NCBI GenBank assembly: GCA_028284955.1
Contig: JANQQS010000032.1
Span: 1 to 53,540 of the forward strand
Direction of reading: 5' to 3'
DNA from: Myxococcota bacterium
Lineage (GTDB): Bacteria > Myxococcota_A > Polyangia > Polyangiales > Houyiibacteriaceae
Length of the DNA: 53,540 nucleotides
Below are positions 44,483 through 52,269 of the stretch, in pieces. Position 1 is the first letter of the stretch. Each line of letters starts with the position of its first letter. A program made the translations under genes and the position numbers. Under the pieces are notes generated by a model. That model had not been told where the DNA came from. It was given only the letters and a program-made list of their open reading frames with translations, and did no database searches.

Positions 44483-44604
44483 TGCAGAAAACTTTGCATA
44501 CCCGCACATGCTCCCTTTTTGGGGACTTGACCGCAAGATGTCTAAGTTTTTGAGCCAACCTCATGCTCTCGTGAGATGGCACATTGATTGCAGAAAACTT
44601 GCAT
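44483..44604. repeat. Pair of near-identical TGCAGAAAACTT(T)GCAT motifs
   Basis: TGCAGAAAACTTTGCAT at 44483-44499 and TGCAGAAAACTTGCAT at 44589-44604, 106 bases apart, differing by one T. Each is an imperfect palindrome (TGCA ... TGCA) and both sit in the region upstream of the plus-strand gene at 44584. They could be a repressor-binding pair, or chance. Confidence 0.4.
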
Positions 44605-45219
44605 GTGATCAGCTATCCTGAGGTCGTAGGCGCCGCGCGTGAAGCCCGGTTGCCCCGCTTTGACCCTGACCTTCCGCTTGCGGTCGAAGACGACCGAACA
44701 TGTTTCGCAATGACGGGAGGGCCTCCAGGATGCGGCCGCGTGCTTCTCGCAGCCGGTGGGGTTCAACTCGTACACGTCGTTTCCGGAAGAGTTGTCCGAA
44801 GTACCCTCAAGCAGCTTGATGTGGTCGAAGACGATGCACGTATTCAGATCAAACACATCCTCCCTCGCCGAGTAGATTTGTCTCCGCTCGTAGACCAGCA
44901 CATCATGGTTCGAGTGGAACACCTGTTTCGAGGCGAAGAAGCCGCGGTAGACGGTCGAATCCGAAGCGCCGCTGGCGAACTGCTCGTCTGGGGTCGAGAC
45001 GGCGCTTTTCCGAAACCCGCCACCGCAGTCGATGGGCTTCATCTCCATCTCGTATACCGGCGAGGCCGGTCCGCCCTCGCGTGCACTACGGGCTCAGGCG
45101 TCGTCGAAGTAGATGTGGGAAGCGTGCGGCCCGTGCGGCACGCGGGCGTGACATACTCTCTCGCATGTCTGCGGGCAGCACGCTTCGATGCGTCATTCGT
45201 GCTCATCCAAGCCGGCTGA
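44584..45219 (+). CDS. Hypothetical protein of unknown function
   Basis: A 211-residue soluble protein that I do not recognise. It is strand-rich, with alternating short hydrophobic strands (GRVLLAAGGVQLVHVVSGRVV, AGELLVWGRDGAF, VDGLHLHLVYRRGR) as in a beta-sandwich or FHA-like fold, though no family motif is certain. The start is uncertain: TTG 44584, or GTG 44605 in the same frame. A 168-residue ORF lies opposite, but codon usage and protein character favour the plus strand. It is convergent with the J-domain gene 37 bases away. Confidence 0.5.
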   Translation: MIAENLHVISYPEVVGAAREARLPRFDPDLPLAVEDDRTCFAMTGGPPGCGRVLLAAGGVQLVHVVSGRVVRSTLKQLDVVEDDARIQIKHILPRRVDLSPLVDQHIMVRVEHLFRGEEAAVDGRIRSAAGELLVWGRDGAFPKPATAVDGLHLHLVYRRGRSALACTTGSGVVEVDVGSVRPVRHAGVTYSLACLRAARFDASFVLIQAG

Positions 45220-45256
45220 GTCGTGCCAAACCCTCAAACAACACAGCGCCAAACCC

Positions 45257-46102
45257 TCAGAAAACAGCTGCCGCTTGGACCAGTGCACGCAGGACGTCGT
45301 TTGATGCTTCGCGAAGCGCTGAGGGCACACCGGCCGCTGCCATACGATCGGGATGAATGTCTCGGGCCAGCCTTCTGAGTGCACGTCGTGCGTCTCCTGC
45401 GCTTGCATGCGAAGGAAGCTCAAGAAGTTGATGGGGTGTTGCACGACGATGCAACTCTTGTCGCTTTCGTACGAGCAGAGCGCAGACGTGTCTGGGAGGG
45501 CTCGGTGGAGAGATCCCTCGGAGCCATCGAAGCGCCAAGAGTGAGCGATACGCGTTTGGGTGCCCACCCGCAGCGACGACTAAAGACTCCACGCTCGCGC
45601 CCGCGTCAAGCAATGGACGCATCCTTTGTTCTTCCCACGAAAGCTCTGCGCGCGACAAGATTCGATCCCCTCTCGAAGTAATTCGAAATGACGCTCGCCC
45701 CAATGTAGAAACAACAGTTTGAATCGGTATCTCGCGAATCAGCGAATGCACAGCCCGCCACACCACGCGCTCGGCGAGGTTCGTGTATTCCGGCCCGGCG
45801 TCAGCGCCGGCACCCCATTTTTGCAAATGAGACTCAAACCGACACGTTCCACCGTCCCACCGGGCAACCTGGGAAAGAACGTGCGCGCAGGTCACATCAG
45901 TCAACGGCGCTCCTTGCTCATTCGTTTCCTCGCCGGAATGGCGCACGACGATGTTCGTCAGCGCACCCTGCACCATCCAAATTTTCGCCCGGTCCACGCC
46001 ACGAAGCGACCCCGACCGAACCTCGAGCATCCCTGTCGCGCCGCTGTGCGACAGCGTAATCAGCGAATGAAATAACGACGACGCAAACGGAAACGACCCC
46101 AC
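45257..46102 (-). CDS. DUF4388-like and J-domain protein
   Basis: A 281-residue protein in two parts. Residues about 8-60 resemble the N-terminal DUF4388/PatA-type domain (FHSLITLSHSGATGMLEVRSG, VQGALTNI). Residues about 215-281 form a J domain with the diagnostic HPD in RRLARDIHPDRM, the motif by which DnaJ-type proteins stimulate Hsp70. The middle is helical. This pairing is seen in Myxococcota and suggests a specialised co-chaperone. GTG 46102 has no clear ribosome site and directly follows a minus-strand stop at 46103-46105, so the true start is uncertain. No dnaK lies nearby. Confidence 0.75.
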   Translation of the reverse strand: MGSFPFASSLFHSLITLSHSGATGMLEVRSGSLRGVDRAKIWMVQGALTNIVVRHSGEETNEQGAPLTDVTCAHVLSQVARWDGGTCRFESHLQKWGAGADAGPEYTNLAERVVWRAVHSLIREIPIQTVVSTLGRASFRITSRGDRILSRAELSWEEQRMRPLLDAGASVESLVVAAGGHPNAYRSLLALRWLRGISPPSPPRHVCALLVRKRQELHRRATPHQLLELPSHASAGDARRALRRLARDIHPDRMAAAGVPSALREASNDVLRALVQAAAVF

Positions 46103-46221
46103 TCACGCCGAATACAACAAGTTTCGCGCCGAGCTCAAGTTTCCGGAGGGCCCGACCATTACCGTTCCGCCCTTTAGACCAATGATCGAAAGTTGGTGGA
46201 TTGCAGCGTGAGTCGCATCCC
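46103..46221. other. Intergenic spacer beside repeat copy B
   Basis: The stretch from here to the next gene at 46419 is over 300 bases without a clear gene. This first part has only a short minus-strand open frame (C-terminus LLYSA) reaching to 46103, which I do not trust as a gene; it could be a remnant of a 5' end of the J-domain gene. The second part is repeat copy B. Confidence 0.4.
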
Positions 46222-46422
46222 GTAGAGCAGTGATCAGTTTACCTGAGGGTCTGGCACCCAGACCCTCTCGTCGGGGTACGTACGACCCCGCCGATTCACC
46301 CAAACTCCCCCTCCAGGAGGCACGTAACCTGGTTTCCGGGTAGTTCGCGGAATACCCCTCCCGATCCCGATCCTCACCCCGTTCCCACTGCGAGTGATCA
46401 ACGCAAGCAGGCTTTGCTCTAG
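46222..46422 (+). repeat. Dispersed hairpin-chain intergenic element, copy B
   Basis: The left edge reads TAGAGCA (46223-46229), the right edge TGCTCTA (46415-46421): a 7-base inverted end. The first hairpin has 9-bp arms 46246-46254 / 46258-46266 with a CAC loop, followed by a CGGGGT ... ACCCCG hairpin and the conserved linker. The distal hairpins of copies A and C are missing or changed. The right edge contains the stop codon of the TPR/HTH gene (46419-46421). Confidence 0.85.
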
Positions 46423-47396
46423 CGGTATCGTTCGTCGAAGGTTTCCAGGTCGAGCGCTCTTCGTATCCGAAGGTAGCGATTGCACAGTGTGCCCCGCGCG
46501 ACGCCGTACTTCTTCGCGATTTCGGCTTGGGTCACATCGTCTCGAGCATGGACAACACAAATCGCGTACTCAACCGCCGCGGCATAAACCTCCGGCTTCA
46601 ACACGCGCACCGGCGCGGCTGACAAAAAATCGTTCCACAGCGTGCGGGCGCGTTCTCGTTCCGATCCGGTAAACCCGGAACGCCGCATGCCCTGCTCGGC
46701 AACCTTCCAAACAGTTTCAGTCGCCGGGTTGTGTTGAATGACATCGTCGTCGTTGCGAAACAATCTATCGCCGCGAGAAGCTGCGGAAGGTTCGTCCTTC
46801 AGCGCATGCAACTCGTCGATCCAAGCTTTGAGCTTCTGATGCCCCGGGTTGCGCGGGGCTTGTTCTATCGCCCCATCGGCGAGGCCCGCGGCTTCATCGA
46901 GATGTCCGAGCTGAGCGAGACAGTGGGCGAGCGAAGCTGAGATTTCGTCATGCTCCGGCTCGAGCTCGTGGGCCTGCCGGAGGTGTTTCTCCGCCGTGCT
47001 TGAATCACCAAGCGCGACGTCCAGAAGGTGGCCAAGGTTGTGGTGGTACCAGGGGATATCGGGTGCGGTGCGTAGAGCTCGTCGATATGAGTTTACAGCC
47101 GCGCGATAGTTGCCGAGCAGCGCCTGACACAGGCCCATCATCGCGTGCAACACATCATCGTTCGGTCGCGCCTCAAGCACTTGTTTGAGATGGAGCGCAG
47201 CGCGCCAAGGGTTGTTCCGAAGCCGAAGCTCCGCCATATGGCGATGCGCATAAAGCGCGTGAGGGCTTCCTGGGGCGGCAAGGCCGATCATCCGATCGAG
47301 GAGCAGTTCAAGCTCAGTCACCTTCGACGACCGATCGAGCGCCATCTCGATTTTGTGCCGCAGCCTCGTGAGCGCGGAGTCGGTAGACTCAGTCAT
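46419..47396 (-). CDS. TPR protein with C-terminal cyclin/HTH-like domain
   Basis: A 325-residue cytoplasmic protein. About 50-190 holds TPR repeats (AALHLKQVLEARPNDDVLHAMMGLCQAL, AAVNSYRRALRTAPDIPWYHHNLGHLL, AEKHLRQAHELEPEHDEISASLAHCLAQLGHLDEA). About 245-325 has an all-helical region with a TFIIB-cyclin or DUF6398-like HTH pattern: PEVYAAAVEYAICVV followed by TQAEIAKKYGVARGTLCNRY. It may bind DNA or RNA polymerase, but this is by resemblance only. ATG 47396 is the likely start, and the stop falls in the repeat-B edge. Confidence 0.75.
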   Translation of the reverse strand: MTESTDSALTRLRHKIEMALDRSSKVTELELLLDRMIGLAAPGSPHALYAHRHMAELRLRNNPWRAALHLKQVLEARPNDDVLHAMMGLCQALLGNYRAAVNSYRRALRTAPDIPWYHHNLGHLLDVALGDSSTAEKHLRQAHELEPEHDEISASLAHCLAQLGHLDEAAGLADGAIEQAPRNPGHQKLKAWIDELHALKDEPSAASRGDRLFRNDDDVIQHNPATETVWKVAEQGMRRSGFTGSERERARTLWNDFLSAAPVRVLKPEVYAAAVEYAICVVHARDDVTQAEIAKKYGVARGTLCNRYLRIRRALDLETFDERYR

Positions 47397-47452
47397 CGTG
47401 TGTTCGTATAGCGCGCATCGACTCCGAAGTCATCCCAACGATCTGATCGAAA

Positions 47453-48205
47453 CTAGCGCTCGTCCGATCGCTTTCGTAATAGAAACACCAAAAATCCACC
47501 AAAGCATTTGAGCGGGGAATCGGCGGCTTTGTGTTCCAGCCTACGGAGCGCTTCCGATACCCAAGGAATGTTGTGCGCGGACGCAAACGGAGTCAGCACC
47601 CGCACACCGCGGCAGGACACGATATCGAGCGAGCGAGGAAAAAGCTTTCGCGCTTGTCGAGGCGAATCCCAGCGCGTGAACAAGTCGCGCTCGTTATGCT
47701 GGCGCCCCACGGACCCAGGCCCAGCGGCTTTTTTTGCTAGATACCGCAGACTCCACGGATTGTAGAAGTCGACTACGAGATGGCCTCCCGGTCGCAATAC
47801 ACGCGTCGCCTCCGCGAGCGCACGTTCAATTTCAGGAACGTGCGCGAGAACTTTGAAACTGCACACGACATCGAAGGTGTCGTCGGCGAACGGAAGCTGC
47901 GTCGCTGTAGCCAGCGCGACTTGATGACCGCGCGCAGCGGCACGGTGAATCATCTGGGGGGACACATCAATTCCCATCGCGTGGTCGGTGACGTCAGCGA
48001 GGCGGCCGAGGATCAGCCCTGTACCACAGCCCACTTCGAGCACCGTCGCGTCGCGGGCAAAGGGCCGGACCCATTCAAACTGTAGCTCGTCGATCAATGC
48101 GTGGTACCCATCGCCGCGATGCCGTTCGTAGGTCTCCGCGAAATCGTCGTAGTAAGAGCGCGCCCGCTCGAGCGCCCCGAGTTTGTGGTCGGATGAAATC
48201 GTCAT
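47453..48205 (-). CDS. SAM-dependent methyltransferase, class I
   Basis: A 250-residue protein of the Methyltransf_11/25 type. Motif I VLEVGCGTGLILG, motif post-I MGIDVSPQMI, LPFADDTFDVVCSFKVLAHVPEIERALAEATRVLRPGGHLVV are all present. The substrate is not predictable; it lies 10 bases after a glycosyltransferase gene on the same strand, so a cell-surface or small-molecule target is possible. ATG 48205 is preferred over the open frame to 48244, which overlaps the neighbour. Confidence 0.9.
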   Translation of the reverse strand: MTISSDHKLGALERARSYYDDFAETYERHRGDGYHALIDELQFEWVRPFARDATVLEVGCGTGLILGRLADVTDHAMGIDVSPQMIHRAAARGHQVALATATQLPFADDTFDVVCSFKVLAHVPEIERALAEATRVLRPGGHLVVDFYNPWSLRYLAKKAAGPGSVGRQHNERDLFTRWDSPRQARKLFPRSLDIVSCRGVRVLTPFASAHNIPWVSEALRRLEHKAADSPLKCFGGFLVFLLRKRSDER

Positions 48206-48215
48206 CGACTCGTGT

Positions 48216-49352
48216 CTAGTACAGCGCGTTGTACGCTGCGACATATCGCTCCGCCATGGTCGTCAACGAAAACTCCTCTGCGGCTATCGCGCGCGCTCTC
48301 TGTCCTTGGCGCGCTCGGCGATCGTCATCGTCCAGCAACCGCGAAATCGTGTCGGCGATGGCCTGCGCCGAAGTCTCGGTGCGAACGGCTCCGCCCAGCG
48401 CCGCGAGCTCCTCTGCAGCGGTGTGTGCGCCAACCACCACGGCTCGCTCCAGTGACATGGCTTCGAGTAACACGAGCGGATAATCCATCTTCGCATACGT
48501 CGTGGTCGCGGGAAGCGCCACGACGTCGGCCGCGCCGAGCAGTGAGTGAATTGCTGCTGTTTCCCCGACCCAAGAGACTCGTTGCGCAACTGAAAGCTCT
48601 TGCGTTCGCGCTCGCAGTCGTCGCTCTACGTCGCTCGCTCGCGGAGTTTTCTTTCGGCAAGCCATGACCAGCTGTACGCCAGGCGTCGTTATGTGGGGCA
48701 ACGCTTCGATCATCCGTGTTGCCGCGTCACCGAATTCCAGATCTCCCGGAAATACGACAACGGGCGCCGACGAATCCAAACGAAACGCTGCCGCGGCGCT
48801 GCGACGAGTCGCCTCCTCGGGGGACGGCAGCAGAGTCACTGCGGGAGGAATTCGAATCAAGCGCGACTCAGACACGCCGCTCTCCGCAAGGTGATCGAAG
48901 GTTCGTTGCGAGAGCACGACCGTGAGGTCCGCGAAGACAAGGCGCCTCAAGGCGCGCGCAGTGCGAGCCGGCCTTGGAACACTGCACACGGTATGCACGG
49001 TGGGCATGCGCCGCGTTCGGGCCAGCGACAGCGCCACGACCGACGAGCGAGGATTCGGCGCGAAGAAAAAATGCCACAGGTCCGTGCGGCGCTCCATCAG
49101 CAGCGCACGCGCCACGCTCGCCTGTTCTCGAATCGCCAGCGCGAACGCGCCGCCCGGCGCATTCTTGGATCCGGACCGATAGACCGCCCGACTGGTCCCG
49201 TGATAGAGCGGGGTCGATCCTGCGCGAATCATCACCACGGGCCGGTAGGCGCCCTGGTTGAGCAAAGATGAGGATAGATCACGAACCAGATTCTTGCTGC
49301 TGTCGTTCCACGGCGGCTCGACGGGTTTGCTGACCATAAGGACTTCGCGCAC
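48216..49352 (-). CDS. Glycosyltransferase family 4-type protein
   Basis: A 378-residue GT-B glycosyltransferase. It starts with the typical VLMVSKPVEPPWNDSSKN, has the acceptor-side domain (about 1-175), and the nucleotide-sugar side with VVFPGDLEFGDAA, the GETAAIHSLLGAADVVALP segment, and the EAMSLERAVVV region where the sugar-binding glutamate lies. The frame is open to 50087, but that part is antisense to another gene. GTG 49352 (AAGG just upstream) gives the family start VREVLMVSKP; ATG 49391 and 49337 are alternatives. It is probably an operon with the methyltransferase. Confidence 0.85.
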   Translation of the reverse strand: MREVLMVSKPVEPPWNDSSKNLVRDLSSSLLNQGAYRPVVMIRAGSTPLYHGTSRAVYRSGSKNAPGGAFALAIREQASVARALLMERRTDLWHFFFAPNPRSSVVALSLARTRRMPTVHTVCSVPRPARTARALRRLVFADLTVVLSQRTFDHLAESGVSESRLIRIPPAVTLLPSPEEATRRSAAAAFRLDSSAPVVVFPGDLEFGDAATRMIEALPHITTPGVQLVMACRKKTPRASDVERRLRARTQELSVAQRVSWVGETAAIHSLLGAADVVALPATTTYAKMDYPLVLLEAMSLERAVVVGAHTAAEELAALGGAVRTETSAQAIADTISRLLDDDDRRARQGQRARAIAAEEFSLTTMAERYVAAYNALY

Positions 49353-49439
49353 GGCCTTCGTGTACGGTGACCACTCCCCGCAGGCAACCATACCGCTGGT
49401 TGATATTGACCTCGACGCCGAGGAGCGATACCCAAACGC

Positions 49440-50009
49440 ATGGACGAAGGCATGGAACCTCCCACGCGCGACGACGACGCCGAGGAACGATCGGAACGGC
49501 TGCGCAGCCTGGAAGGGTTCATTCGCGACACGCTTCGGCGTGCAATCGAAAAAGGCGTACAGAAAGGCGCCGGCACCATCAGCCGGGCCGACAGCGCGAT
49601 TCGCGGAGTGGTCGACGAAGTGAAACTGCCTCGAGAAATCGTCGGCTATCTGTTTTCGCAGGTAGACGATACAAAAAACGCGTTGGTACGAGGCGTCGCC
49701 CACGAAATTCGCGACTTTTTGGATGCCACCGATCTCGCCACCGAGCTCCGGCGTGCGCTTACTAGTTTGTCCTTCGAAATCAAAACGGAGATTCGCTTCA
49801 CCCCCAATGACGCTGGCGTGCCCAAACCTAGCGTTCGCTCGCGGGTTCGACCGCGTCGTCAAAAGCGAACCAGCGAGCCTCCCCGCAGCGAGAGCGAGCC
49901 CGCCCGTAGCCCGAGCGAATCTCCCGCTCGCCCAAGAAGCGATGCATCTTCGTCTCGGCACGACAGCGAGCGGGTTGAACACCATCACCGAACCGGCGAA
50001 CCCGAATGA
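49440..50009 (+). CDS. Helical hypothetical protein with basic tail
   Basis: A 189-residue protein that I do not recognise. About 15-115 is predicted by eye as several amphipathic helices (GFIRDTLRRAIEKGVQKGAG, LPREIVGYLFSQVDDTKNALV, FLDATDLATELRRALTSL). The last 70 residues are Arg/Ser/Pro-rich with charged patches and histidines. No signal or membrane segment. ATG 49440 has GAGGAG some 15 bases upstream. It is divergent from the glycosyltransferase and 63 bases before the SDR gene on the same strand. Confidence 0.7.
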   Translation: MDEGMEPPTRDDDAEERSERLRSLEGFIRDTLRRAIEKGVQKGAGTISRADSAIRGVVDEVKLPREIVGYLFSQVDDTKNALVRGVAHEIRDFLDATDLATELRRALTSLSFEIKTEIRFTPNDAGVPKPSVRSRVRPRRQKRTSEPPRSESEPARSPSESPARPRSDASSSRHDSERVEHHHRTGEPE

Positions 50010-50072
50010 CGGCCAACCAAATAAGTTTGACGAGGGCTTGCGCTGCGCCCACGTGCGACAACGAGAGAGGCT

Positions 50073-50795
50073 ATGCAGACGCTGCATGAACGCCGCGTGG
50101 TGATCACGGGAGCGACCGGAGGGCTCGGAACCAAGACGGTGGAAGCGTTCTTGGCGGTCGGGGCGCGGGTGGTGGCCGTGGCGCGCCGCCGCACTCGCTT
50201 GGCCGACTTATTGGCCGAACACAACCACCACCCGCGGCTCGAGATCGCCGAGAGCGACGTTTCCGACGCGGCTGGCGTTTCCGCGCTATTCGAGTCGCTC
50301 GGCCGTGCGGGCCCGGTACATTCGGTGGTGCACACGGTGGGCGGATTCGCTGGCGGAGCACACAAGGACCTCTCTGCTGACCGCCTCGCATCGCTGATCG
50401 AGCAAAACCTGACGTCGACGGCACTTGTCATGCGTTCCGCCCTGGAGCTCATGAGCCGAAGCGGAAGCACGAACGTGCGCGGAACGGGAAGCCTCGTGGC
50501 GGTTTCGTCCGAAGCCGCCGGGTGCCCCGCACCAGGCTTGGCCCTCTACGGCGCCACCAAAGCATCGGTGGAACATCTTGCCCAAGCCTGCGCCACCGAA
50601 GCGGCACCGCTCGGTCTACGCGTCAACACGCTCGCCCCGGGGACCATCGACACGCCCGCCAACCGCGATGCGATGCCCGATGCCGACCACGCCGCGTGGA
50701 CGTCGCCCACCGACATCGCTAAAGCAGCGATTTGGCTCGCCAGCGACGAATCCCGCCCGGTCAGCGGAAGCTGCCTGCGCTTCGCAAATCCGTAG
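50073..50795 (+). CDS. Short-chain dehydrogenase/reductase
   Basis: A 240-residue classical SDR oxidoreductase. It has the Rossmann motif TGATGGLG near the N-terminus (NAD(P) binding), a VHTVGGF motif in place of the usual NNAG, the catalytic serine in AVSSEAAG, and the catalytic YGATK pair, followed by VNTLAPGTIDTP. A basic ARRRTRL stretch after the first half of the Rossmann fold suggests NADP(H) preference. The substrate is unknown. It is followed by a strong hairpin terminator at 50831-50865. Confidence 0.92.
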   Translation: MQTLHERRVVITGATGGLGTKTVEAFLAVGARVVAVARRRTRLADLLAEHNHHPRLEIAESDVSDAAGVSALFESLGRAGPVHSVVHTVGGFAGGAHKDLSADRLASLIEQNLTSTALVMRSALELMSRSGSTNVRGTGSLVAVSSEAAGCPAPGLALYGATKASVEHLAQACATEAAPLGLRVNTLAPGTIDTPANRDAMPDADHAAWTSPTDIAKAAIWLASDESRPVSGSCLRFANP

Positions 50796-50830
50796 TCCGG
50801 CTCCATCACCTGCGTTCGTTCAGAAAGAAA

Positions 50831-50865
50831 AAACCCGGCAGGGACATCCCCGCCGGGTTTTCTTG
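50831..50865. terminator. Bidirectional rho-independent terminator
   Basis: 9-bp arms 50831-50839 and 50852-50860 (AAACCCGGC / GCCGGGTTT) with a 12-base loop, an A-run before and T-run (TTTTCTTG) after. It sits between the convergent SDR (+) and Cys-rich lipoprotein (-) genes and could stop both transcripts. Confidence 0.85.
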
Positions 50866-50892
50866 TTTACGCAGAATGGTCTACGGCGAACG

Positions 50893-52065
50893 CTAGTTCG
50901 TGCTTCCCATCGCGCTGCCGCTCACGCTTACGCTCGCGCTGGCGGACACGCTGACCGATCCAACCGCGCTACCCGCAGCCTCCGCGCTGGCCGCGAATGA
51001 GGCGCTAATCGCCGCGCCGCAGGCCACTCCCGCACTCGCAATGTCGGCCGTCACCGTGCCGAACGATGTGACCACTTCACCGGTGGCGTCTGCAATCAGC
51101 CTGGCGCGCGTGCCTACGTTCAAGACAGCGGGGAAGTTTGCCTCCAACGTGGCCACCAAATCAGCGTTTCCGTCTGCCGATACAGTAACCATCGGCGGTG
51201 TACAAGTTGCCATGGCCGAGGCCTGTGCGTCGCAGCCCGCCTGACAGTCCGCTTCGATGTCGCACGACGGCGGCATGACTTCGCCCTCGCAGCGAGGCGC
51301 GCTTACCGTTCCGTCGCAACCGCCCTTGCAGCGTGCTTCCGCACCGCACATCACCGAGGCGTTGGCTTCCAAAACGCAATCGCCGGTGCAGGTGCCCGTA
51401 CAGGTGCCTTCGCAGGTGCCTTCACACATGCCATTCGCACCTTCCGCGCTGCAGGTCCCGTCGCACGTGCCGTTGCAGGTGCCGCCGCACGACCCCTGAC
51501 ACATCGCTGCAACTTCGGCAGTACCCTGACATGTGGCTCCGGCCATACATTCGCCCTCGCAGGTCACGCTGAGTTCGCCGGGATCGCAGCGCACTTCGAC
51601 CGAACCGGGGTCACACTCACCCATGACCGAGCATTCTGCTTCGCACGAAAACTGGGCGTCGACTGCGACTTCACAAGAACCGCCTTCGATGGCGATGGTC
51701 ACCGCTCCATCGGCTTCGATCGAAGCGTTGATCGCTGCAGTGGCCATGTCGCATGCCATGGTCACGTTTTCGTCGCTCGGCGAGTCTCCGATTTCGGGAG
51801 GGGTGCCTCCCAAGTCCGTTACGATTTGGGCGCACGCGGTGCCTATTTCCGCTTTGAGCTCGCCGGCTGCTGCCACGAGCGCATCGGTAGACCCCGTGAG
51901 CGCGCTCACGGACGCGTTGATATCGGCAGAGCAGTTCGAGTTGCCCCCGGTCCCCGGAAGCGCGTCGTCACCGCATCCGACAAGACCCACGGCCATCAGC
52001 GAGGCGACCGCCGCCAGGCCCTTGGCCGATGTGTGTTCTAAGAATAAAGATTTCCGATCGGTCAT
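50893..52065 (-). CDS. Cysteine-repeat lipoprotein
   Basis: A 390-residue predicted lipoprotein. Signal peptide with lipobox VGLVGC (Cys31). Residues about 128-278 contain 26 cysteines by my count, many in CxGxC and CxGTC units such as CEGTCEGTCTGTCTGDC, resembling disulfide-rich or metal-binding repeats. The C-terminus ends in a low-complexity SVSVSASASVSVSGSA segment. ATG 52065 is chosen because AAGGAG lies upstream at normal spacing; the frame is open to 52161. It is divergent from the phosphatase gene across about 200 bases with no other feature seen. Function unknown. Confidence 0.88.
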   Translation of the reverse strand: MTDRKSLFLEHTSAKGLAAVASLMAVGLVGCGDDALPGTGGNSNCSADINASVSALTGSTDALVAAAGELKAEIGTACAQIVTDLGGTPPEIGDSPSDENVTMACDMATAAINASIEADGAVTIAIEGGSCEVAVDAQFSCEAECSVMGECDPGSVEVRCDPGELSVTCEGECMAGATCQGTAEVAAMCQGSCGGTCNGTCDGTCSAEGANGMCEGTCEGTCTGTCTGDCVLEANASVMCGAEARCKGGCDGTVSAPRCEGEVMPPSCDIEADCQAGCDAQASAMATCTPPMVTVSADGNADLVATLEANFPAVLNVGTRARLIADATGEVVTSFGTVTADIASAGVACGAAISASFAASAEAAGSAVGSVSVSASASVSVSGSAMGSTN

Positions 52066-52269
52066 TAAGTGCTCCTTTTCGAACGCGAGCCGCATGGTCG
52101 ACGGCGTCGCTGGCCGGACTGTAAACTGATTTCCGACATCTGGCAGCAACGAAATCGACACGCCAGCCTGCCTCCGCAGAGCCCATCGAAGGTTGATTCA
52201 AAGAGCCTCGGTCGCTAGATTTCTCAGTAATGTCGCGGAACACGACCGTTCTTCGAAACACCGGGGGCC
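52066..52269. other. Divergent intergenic region
   Basis: About 200 bases between the Cys-rich lipoprotein and the phosphatase. Apart from the lipoprotein ribosome site, I see no hairpin, repeat or convincing promoter box. Confidence 0.4.

Noticed and set aside
46103-46303. A 66-residue minus-strand frame as a small gene
   Set aside because: More than a third of it is repeat element B, and no ribosome site or known motif is present.
49392-50087. Extension of the glycosyltransferase to 623 residues
   Set aside because: The extra part is antisense to the helical protein at 49440-50009 and does not resemble the family.
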